From Agelaius tricolor (Eukaryota; Chordata; Aves; Passeriformes; Icteridae): 64,000 bases of DNA. Under the pieces are notes generated by a model. The model worked only from the letters and a program-made list of their open reading frames with translations, searched no databases and was not told where the DNA came from. Position 1 is the stretch's first letter, and every line of letters starts with the position of its first letter. Below are positions 58,201-64,000 of this stretch, in pieces. The position numbers and the translations under genes are program-made. Location: positions 3,038,418 through 3,102,417 of the forward strand of contig JALJCS010000028.1 of the NCBI GenBank assembly GCA_023055355.1. Direction: 5' to 3'.

Positions 58201-59938
58201 CAGGAAATGCTGGATCCCATCCCAACGACCCACAAAGCCGTGGATCCAGAGGGATGCTGGATCCCATCCAGAACACCCCACAAAGCTGTGGATCTGGGGG
58301 ATGCTGGATCCCATCCCAAACACCCTGCGAAGCCATGGACCCACAGATTTGGGACTCTTTGCCTTGGGTTTGTGGCCCTCCCACCTGAGCAGTGCTGCCC
58401 GATTCCCAACGAGCTCCACGTTCTGCCCGAAGCAGCCCAAAATTGATGCATCCATCACTAAATTCCCCCCAACCAGTGCTCCCCATGAATAAAATTATTC
58501 CATTTTTCAGCTGGAAGAGCTTCCATCATCTGCTGTTTGGGGCCACGGCTCAAATTTGTTACCAAGAAGCCAAATTACCCCATTTGGGCTCCATAGGTTT
58601 AAATAGGACTGAGAGGGCTCCAAGTCCAAAAGCAGGACAAAAAATTGCAGATAATGGGTTTTCTACATTCCCATCTGCATGAGGGGGGAAACGAGGCTGT
58701 TTTAGGGCAGCCAGAGCTCTCTGAGGGGATGGTGGCACATCCTGGCCCAGCTCCAGTGCTCCATCCCAATAATTGCCGGGATGCGATGCTGACCAGGCGG
58801 GCCTGCGTTCTCTGTCATTATAAATGTGATTTATTAAATAATGACACTGTGGCAGCAGGGCAGGGACAGCTCCCTATCTGCCCAATAAAGCCGCCCCATA
58901 TTTAATTCTGCAAAAATCCCTTTTCCTGACACTGCCCGTGTACGGCCGCTGCTAAATTTTTTCTGCCTGAGCCACACATTTTATTCCTCCTCCCGTTTTA
59001 GCTCCAAGTTGCACATCTTAAATTGCTCTTGCCCAATGTTCTTAGAGCCAGAAATAGACCCGGGCTTAGCTTAGCTGGGGTGTGCTTGGGCTTTGCCTCC
59101 AAACCATCCTGGCCCGGCTCCGCTGCAATGCCTTGAGCCAACATTCCACCTTTGGATGAGCTCCCTGTGGGATATTGTCCCCAAAAATGAGCTCCCTGTG
59201 GGACATCATCCCCTAAAACACACACAGTGGGACATCATCCCCTAAAAAAAACCTTGGATGAGCTCCCCATGGACATCATCCCCCAAAGCACACCCAGCTC
59301 TGGAGGGAGCTGTCCCTCCAAACCCTTGGGTGAACTCCTGACAAACTCTGCGTCCCCCACCACCCGTTCCTCCTCCAAACCCATCCCAAAGCCCTGCAGC
59401 TCTGTGGAACATGCCAGGATGCCATGATGCTGGGCAAACCCATCCCAAATCCCTGGCCCAGGATGCCCCAATCTCAATCAAACCCATCCCAAATCCCTGG
59501 CTGGAATACCCCAATCCCAATCAAACCCATCCCAAATCCCTGGCCCAGGATGCCCCAATCCCAATCAAACCCATCCCAAATCCCTGGCTGGAATACCCCA
59601 ATGCTGATCAAACCCATCTCAAATCCCAGCCCAGGATGCTCCAATCCCCATCAAACCCATCCTAAATCCCCAGTCCAGGATGCCCCAATCCCAATCAAAC
59701 CCACCCCAAATCCCTTGCCCAGGGTGCCCCAATCCCCATCAAACCCATCTCAAATCCCAGCCCAGGATGCCCCAATCCCCATCAAACCCATCCCAAATCC
59801 CAGCAGCTCCATGGAGCACACCGGGCTGCCCCGTGCCCGGCCTTACCGGCGCGTGTCCAGGAAGACCTCGGTGCCCAGCACGCAGACGCCGCGGGCGGCG
59901 TGGCTGGTGGACATGGGCACGACGTGACGCGGGGCCAT
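45994..59938 (-). CDS. PADI1: PADI1, protein-arginine deiminase (type I)
   Basis: Sixteen exons on the - strand give 665 residues: 59938-59847, 57494-57320, 56659-56590, 55202-55129, 54331-54214, 54136-54011, 53119-52944, 52864-52761, 52259-52136, 51440-51333, 51249-51098, 48058-47914, 47386-47293, 46865-46786, 46432-46307, 46227-45994. All phases close. Catalytic set: Asp354 ([10 protein letters not shown]), His474 and Asp476 (GHVDEF), Cys647 ([12 protein letters not shown]). The calcium loop NCDRDSPG is in exon 5. The PADI1 call rests on its place next to PADI3 and its MAPRHVV start, like mammalian PADI1 MAPKRVV. Exon 4 ends in a KDKDKDK run coded by a hexanucleotide repeat. Donors GTCAGG (exon 2), GTGTGC (exon 10) and GTGCTG (exon 12) are weak. 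Family role: calcium-triggered citrullination of cytoplasmic and structural proteins such as keratins. Confidence 0.92.
46490..46660. repeat. PADI1 intron 14 minisatellite
   Basis: ccatccccatcccaacctcc units of about 22-27 bases. Confidence 0.88.
46890..47260. repeat. gggatggacaga repeat, PADI1 intron 13
   Basis: gggatggacagagggatgg and gacactgggaatggacag units, the same family as the array in PADI3 intron 1. Confidence 0.9.
47415..47810. repeat. PADI1 intron 12 minisatellite
   Basis: Units of caaatccatccctggggcca and tgggatgcccagagcaatcc, about 42 bases. Confidence 0.9.
47914..48058 (-). CDS. PADI1: PADI1 exon 12, active-site His/Asp
   Basis: Encodes [20 protein letters not shown] through FVPALDRK with GHVDEF (His474, Asp476). 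A second AG twelve bases upstream (ccccagctgtcc) was rejected because it adds residues found in neither paralogue. Confidence 0.93.
48085..48575. repeat. ccccaaaacc repeat, PADI1 intron 11
   Basis: Units of ctgccccaaaacccctgccc and ctccccaaaacctgctcc, 12-16 bases. Confidence 0.92.
48620..49975. repeat. AT-rich minisatellite island, PADI1 intron 11
   Basis: About 1.35 kb of tataaatatatattgctaaa and tccctatcttatataaatat units, with larger repeats around ccctgtattttagataaata. Composition is sharply different from the GC-rich flanks. Confidence 0.92.
50385..50745. repeat. 33-bp array, PADI1 intron 11
   Basis: About 11 near-identical units of cacaacaaccccggttattc plus gggatttcatggg, 33-34 bases. 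Confidence 0.95.
51333..51440 (-). CDS. PADI1: PADI1 exon 10, active-site Asp354
   Basis: Encodes [20 protein letters not shown] then [16 protein letters not shown], starting with the catalytic Asp. Donor GTGTGC is weak. Confidence 0.94.
51660..51965. repeat. PADI1 intron 9 minisatellite
   Basis: Units of gggtcccttttgcaatgtcc and ccatggggtcc, about 27-30 bases. Confidence 0.85.
52340..52600. repeat. PADI1 intron 8 repeat
   Basis: Four units of cattcctgcatgggaatgga and ggagagggaactccagcctt, about 60 bases. Confidence 0.88.
53125..53430. repeat. PADI1 intron 6 minisatellite
   Basis: Eight or nine units of cagcagcctggagaacccca and gattcccaccccaaact, about 37 bases. Confidence 0.92.
54765..54905. 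repeat. Polypurine tract (ggagaaagaaagaa), PADI1 intron 4
   Basis: 140 bases of near-pure purine on the + strand with a 16-base gggagaaagaaagaag core, mirror-symmetric in places. Confidence 0.92.
55129..55202 (-). CDS. PADI1: PADI1 exon 4 with KD repeat
   Basis: Encodes [20 protein letters not shown] then KDKDK. The end of the exon is an aaggac hexanucleotide repeat running to the donor GTGAGT. PADI3 has SRTLLDK at the same place, so the charged run is specific to this gene. Confidence 0.92.
55435..55640. repeat. tttatgttttcatggcaga repeat, PADI1 intron 3
   Basis: About ten 20-base AT-rich units. Confidence 0.9.
56420..56429. promoter_or_regulatory. CArG-box match CCATATAAGG
   Basis: A perfect CC(A/T)6GG match to the serum response factor site, followed by gatgtttaattaatcatgg. 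It sits in PADI1 intron 3. Function is unknown. Confidence 0.35.
56690..56895. repeat. 45-bp array, PADI1 intron 2
   Basis: Five units of ccccacaccgtgacccacac and cccaccgggctggtgggatc, starting in the exon 3 acceptor region. Confidence 0.93.
56901..56965 (-). mobile_element. Short CR1 tail fragment
   Basis: tgggatcatggaatgagctg, ggaagagccccataaggatc and actgctccaacccc follow the order of an inverted CR1 3' end. Only about 65 bases remain. Confidence 0.5.
57495..59846. other. PADI1: PADI1 intron 1
   Basis: Mostly unique sequence with two short minisatellites (58185-58345, ggatcccatcccaacaccc; 59440-59810, about nine 42-base units of atcaaacccatcccaaatcc). A hairpin candidate lies at 58814-58845. 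No exon is seen. Confidence 0.7.
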
Positions 59939-60004
59939 GGCGAGCCGGGCACGGCTGCATGGGCAGGGAGCTCCGCCGGCTGTGCCGGGAAACCAGCAGG
60001 ACTG

Positions 60005-60014
60005 GATTAAAAGG
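60005..60014 (-). promoter_or_regulatory. PADI1: PADI1 TATA-like element
   Basis: The gene strand reads CCTTTTAATCC about 70 bases upstream of the ATG at 59938. It is a weak match compared with the PADI3 TATA box. Confidence 0.35.
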
Positions 60015-60019
60015 CTCGG

Positions 60020-63000
60020 GAGGAAACTCCTCCTTCCCGGGATGACGGGGTTCGGCCGGGGGACCCTGGTTCCACCTCCATCCCGAGATGGAGCTGATAG
60101 GGCAGCCCTGGGGCGGCTCCAGGGGATGCTGCAGGTGACAGCCAGCCCTGCTGGATGCTCCTCAGCCAGGGTTTGGGTTTATTCCCCTCTTTTTGTTCCT
60201 CCCCAGCACCATCTCAAGCCCTGCAGCTCATGCATTAAACATTCCCACTCCCCCGGCAGCACAGGTGGTTGTTTGGGGTTATTACAATGCTGTCATTAAA
60301 ACCGGGCATTTTCTTTAAAACACCCCAAATTTTCCAGCCGGCCTCTCTGGGCCGTGTGAGTCACAGCCCCAGCTGCAGCAGCAGGGCCATGCCTGAGTAC
60401 AGCTGAACAAAAGGAAATGTTTGCTCAGGCCGGTCCTTCCCATCCCAACCATCCCAAGGACGGGAGGGACAGGCAGGGAGAACTGGTTATGGGGCAGGCG
60501 GGGAAGGGGAAAACACCAACAGCCAACAACCAGAGACTTCCCAAGGAAACTCAACCTCCTCCGTGTCTCACTTGGACCTCGAGCTCCAGGGGAATGGAGG
60601 TTTCCAGGCCAAGGTCCCACGGGAAGGATCCCCTTTGCTGGAAGCTGTACCACAGATATCCATCACTCTCCAGGCCATCCCATCCCAGAGGATTTGCCTG
60701 CCTGGGAGCGGGGAAACCTGGCTGGAGTGGGAGGGAGGGAGCCCTGCCTGCTCCAGAGGGTCCCTTTTATTTTACTTTATAAATATTACTATATTTCAAA
60801 ACTTTAAATTTTAAGTTTCCTACTCTGTGATATTATACACTTTTAATTAACTGCACACTCATAATCTTAGTGTTATTAAATTTTGGAAGCTTTCTTTTCA
60901 GCTTTAGGTTAAATGCAGTGTTTCCTTGAGTTAGAGTTTGTAGTACAAAAGTTTAAAGGTCTCAGCATCTAGAATTCCAACGGCTCATCCTCAGGGAATG
61001 GGGTGGGATGTGTTTGGGACAGGGAATGGGAAGGATGGGATGTACTCAGCACAGGGAATGGGAATGATGGGATGTGTTTGGGACAGGGAATGGGAAGGAT
61101 GGGATGTACTCAGCACAGGGAATGGGAATGATGGGATGTGTTTGGGACAGGGAATGGGAAGGATGGGATGTATTGGGAACGGGGAATGAGAAGGTCAGGA
61201 TGTGTTTGGGACAGGGAATAGGAAGGAGAGGGCTGGGAAGGGCCAAACCCCCATGGGGAGCAGCAGGAAAAGGCCCAGGGGAGCCGGGCAGGGCTCAGAG
61301 GAGCCCGGGCCAGCACTGCACTGAGCTGCACATCCTCAGCTGCCAGAGCAGGGAATTCCCTGTGGGATCAAACTGCTGGGATGAGCCCAGCCAGGCTCCA
61401 GGAATGGGATCTGGGAAAGGGCTCCAGGAAAGGGCTCCCTCCCACTTAAACTGCAGCAACCACCCCCAGCTCTGTGTCTCATGCCCCAGAACAGCTTCAG
61501 GAATTAGAGGGGCCCAGAGGAGCAGCCAGGATGCTCCAGCAGGGAATGCTGGTGTCATTTCCAGGCTCTCCCAGGCCTCACTCGCTGGAGATTTTGGATA
61601 AAAACCCATTTTCCACATCTCAGCACCACCCAAACTCCTGCTGGGAATGGTGTTGGCTCTCCAGGCCTTCCTGGAAGCACAAGCCCTGGTCGATCCCTGG
61701 ACTGGGAGCTGGAATGGTGGAGTGGCCCCAGAGGGGCGGGCTCCCCACTGGAGGCTGCTGGTTGCACTGGTTTATACTGGGCAGGGGCTGGGGCTGTGTC
61801 CCGAGCCTGCTCGGCTGGTTTGGGCCGAGGGATGGACAGGAACACACCTGGGGCTGTACGGGAGCACACCTGGGGCTGGGACAGCGGGATTGGGGCACTC
61901 TGGGGAGGGGAGCTCAGCAGGAGCTGGGGCCTCAGTGCTCCCCAAAATCCAGCGGGATCGCACCCCTGGGCAGGAGGGCCCAAACCTTCCGGGGCCGGGT
62001 GGGTTTTGCAGCTCAGTCCCAGCCCATTCTGAGCCACTGCGGATCTCGCCCAGCCCCAAGCACCGGCAGGGTTTGGGCGGAACCTGCGCTCCCTCCTCTT
62101 CCTCCTGCAGCTGCCATCGGCTCCGACGGGCCGTGCTCGGGGACAGCAGGGTTTGGAGCCACCCGGCGCGGCTGGAGCTCAGCGCTTCTCCCTAATTACA
62201 GCCTGTCCTGGGAAAGTGGCACATGACAGACGGATCCCGCCTGTCCATCACACAGGGAGCTTGGGCAGCCTGCTCTGGGGGTGCCTTTGGCTTTGCCCCA
62301 AACCCAGACTCTGTCCTTCCCCAGTCCCAGCCACCTTCCTCAATCCCAGACTCTTTCTTGCCCCAATTCCAGTTTTCCCCCAATCCCAGCCTCTTTTCCC
62401 CAACCCCAACCTCTTTCCTTCCCTAGTCCCAGCCCCTTTTCCCCAATCCCCTTTTCCCCAATCCCAGACTCTTTCTTGCCCCAATTCCAGTTTTCCCCCA
62501 ATCCCAGGCTCTTTTCCCCAATCCCAGTCCATCCCAAGCCCCCCGAACGCCCCCAGGAACAGTCGGATCCCTCCGGGGCGTTGCTCCTCGCCCATCCTGC
62601 AGCACCACTCTGCCAAGGAAAGTTCGATAATCTCTCTAAGCCGATAATTACAGCTTGTTAATTACAGCTGGTTAATTACTCTGCATGCAGAATTGCAGGC
62701 AGGAACCTTTACGAGCCGTGTCAGCCTAATTACCTGAGCAGGGCGAGACATCGAACCAGTTATCAAACCCCGCCGGGCTCGGCAGGGCTTGAGGCTCCTG
62801 AAGGGTTTCTTAAGAGTTTCCTTTACGGTTTCTTTAGATTTTTTAGGGTTTCTTTAGGTTTGCTTTAGATTTCTTTAGGGTTTTTTTTTGGCTGAAGCAT
62901 CCCCCATCCCGTCTGGGAGCCAGGGAAAAAGAGCAGGAGGCAGATTCGGGGGCGGGAAAAAATTCTGGGAAAACCCAGAATTTGGGTTGGTGTGGAGCGT

Positions 63001-64000
63001 GGAAAACACTCGGAATGCCCAAGCACCCCAAAACTCGCTCCGTCCCTTCCTCTGCCCCAGACCAAGGCGGCTGCACGCAGGGAGGCTCCGGAGCTGCCGA
63101 TCCCAGAGCGAAGCGTCCTGGAAAAGCAGAATAGCGAAAAGCCCCAGCTCTGCCCCAGCCCAGCCCCGGCTCTGCCCCAGCGCCTCCATCCCGAATTCCC
63201 GAATTCCCGAATTCCCGGCAGGAGCGGGCAGCGCCCGGCCTGGCACGGGCACCTGTTGGCACCTCCCGAAGGCGAAAGGTCAGCCCGGAGCGCTGCGGGG
63301 AACGTTCCCCTCCCACCCCCGGAATTCCGAGCCTGCAGCGCGGAGCCGGAACGACCCCCGGGCACCCGGAGTGAGCAAATCCCCGAGCTCCAGCTCCGGG
63401 AAAACCTCGGGAATGGAGCGCGGGGGCCGCTCCCAAGCTCCGGGCTGGGATCTGCTCCCGGCTCCTGGGAATCCGGGCGGGCAGCGCTGTCCCGGCAGAG
63501 GGAGGTTCGGGCACAGAAGCTCCCGGTCCGGTCTGGGCGTTAAAAACCCCCGGGAATCCTCGGAGCGCCTCGGGATTCACCGGGAAACCGCGAGACAGAT
63601 CCAGGGATAAACCGGGATCCCTCCGGCTCCCGGCACAGCCGCGGGACAAATCCATGGAAAAACCGAATTCCAATGAAATGATCCCAAATCCAGTGGAAAT
63701 GGTCTCGATTAACTCAGATTCCCTGTTTTCCCAGCCCTGAACTTCCCAGCTCCTGGCCCGGATGCTCATCCGGGATATTCTGTTGCACAATCCTGGAAAT
63801 ATTTGGGCTGGAAGGGCTTTAAATCCCATCCCATTCCCCCTCATTCCATGGGGAGATTCCAGGGGGAGGATGATCCCTGAAAAATCCAGGAATATCCATT
63901 CCCCAGCCCTTCCCATCCCTCAATTCCAATGGAAATGATCCCAATTCCAATGATAATTATCTCAATTTAGATCAGATTCCCACGTGGAGCTAGCCCTGAA
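60020..64000. other. Intergenic sequence upstream of PADI1
   Basis: No exon recognised on either strand. It holds an AT-rich patch (60770-60990), a 64-base repeat of 3.5 units (60995-61225, gatgtgtttgggacaggga), a short tandem repeat (62320-62530, ccaatcccagactctttctt), and an AT-rich conserved-looking stretch with repeated taattac (62640-62740). PADI2 would be expected beyond the window. Confidence 0.6.
63788..63840 (-). mobile_element. Possible CR1 tail remnant
   Basis: aatcctggaaatatttgggc, tggaagggctttaaatccca and tcccattcccc resemble an inverted CR1 3' end, strongly diverged. Confidence 0.35.

Noticed and set aside
45994..59938. PADI1 as a decayed copy of PADI3
   Set aside because: All 16 exons are intact, phases agree and every catalytic residue is present.
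62843..63916. 357-codon open frame on the - strand
   Set aside because: No recognised domain, no splice context, GC-rich sequence. It could be chance, and I cannot support a gene.

Overview
This is avian nuclear DNA, most likely a GC-rich microchromosomal segment. The evidence is a CR1 LINE 3' end at 28288-28735, vertebrate GT-AG gene structure, and the order RCC2-PADI3-PADI1 without PADI4 or PADI6, as expected for a non-mammalian amniote. Much of the window is tandem-repeat array inside introns, so most long open frames here are repeat artefacts. I rebuilt three genes exon by exon; all frames close exactly and no coding break was found.

Layout. Positions 1-932 are the 3' part of a 5'UTR intron of RCC2. 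RCC2 coding sequence runs 935-26991 on the + strand: 12 exons, 531 residues. A short 3' region with a CR1 fragment follows. PADI3 runs 44603 to 28933 on the - strand (16 exons, 657 residues), convergent with RCC2. PADI1 runs 59938 to 45994 on the - strand (16 exons, 665 residues). Each PADI gene has an AATAAA signal 75-110 bases past its stop and an upstream TATA or TATA-like box. Positions 60020-64000 are intergenic, probably leading toward PADI2, which is not in the window.

Gene roles. RCC2 is a seven-bladed RCC1-type propeller protein of mitosis and small-GTPase control. The two PADI genes encode calcium-dependent arginine deiminases (citrullination) with all expected catalytic residues.

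Most unusual signal. In RCC2 the repeat arrays are not random intronic sequence. Many are built from the exon edge plus its splice site. Introns 6, 7, 8 and 10 carry repeated copies of exon 3' ends with their GT donor. Introns 7, 10 and 11 carry repeated copies of AG acceptors plus exon 5' starts. Introns 2 and 3 carry arrays that start at the donor. The result is dozens of decoy splice sites flanking real exons. A second notable signal is a 190-base tract identical between PADI3 and PADI1, covering most of exon 16 and 31 bases of intron, which suggests recent gene conversion.
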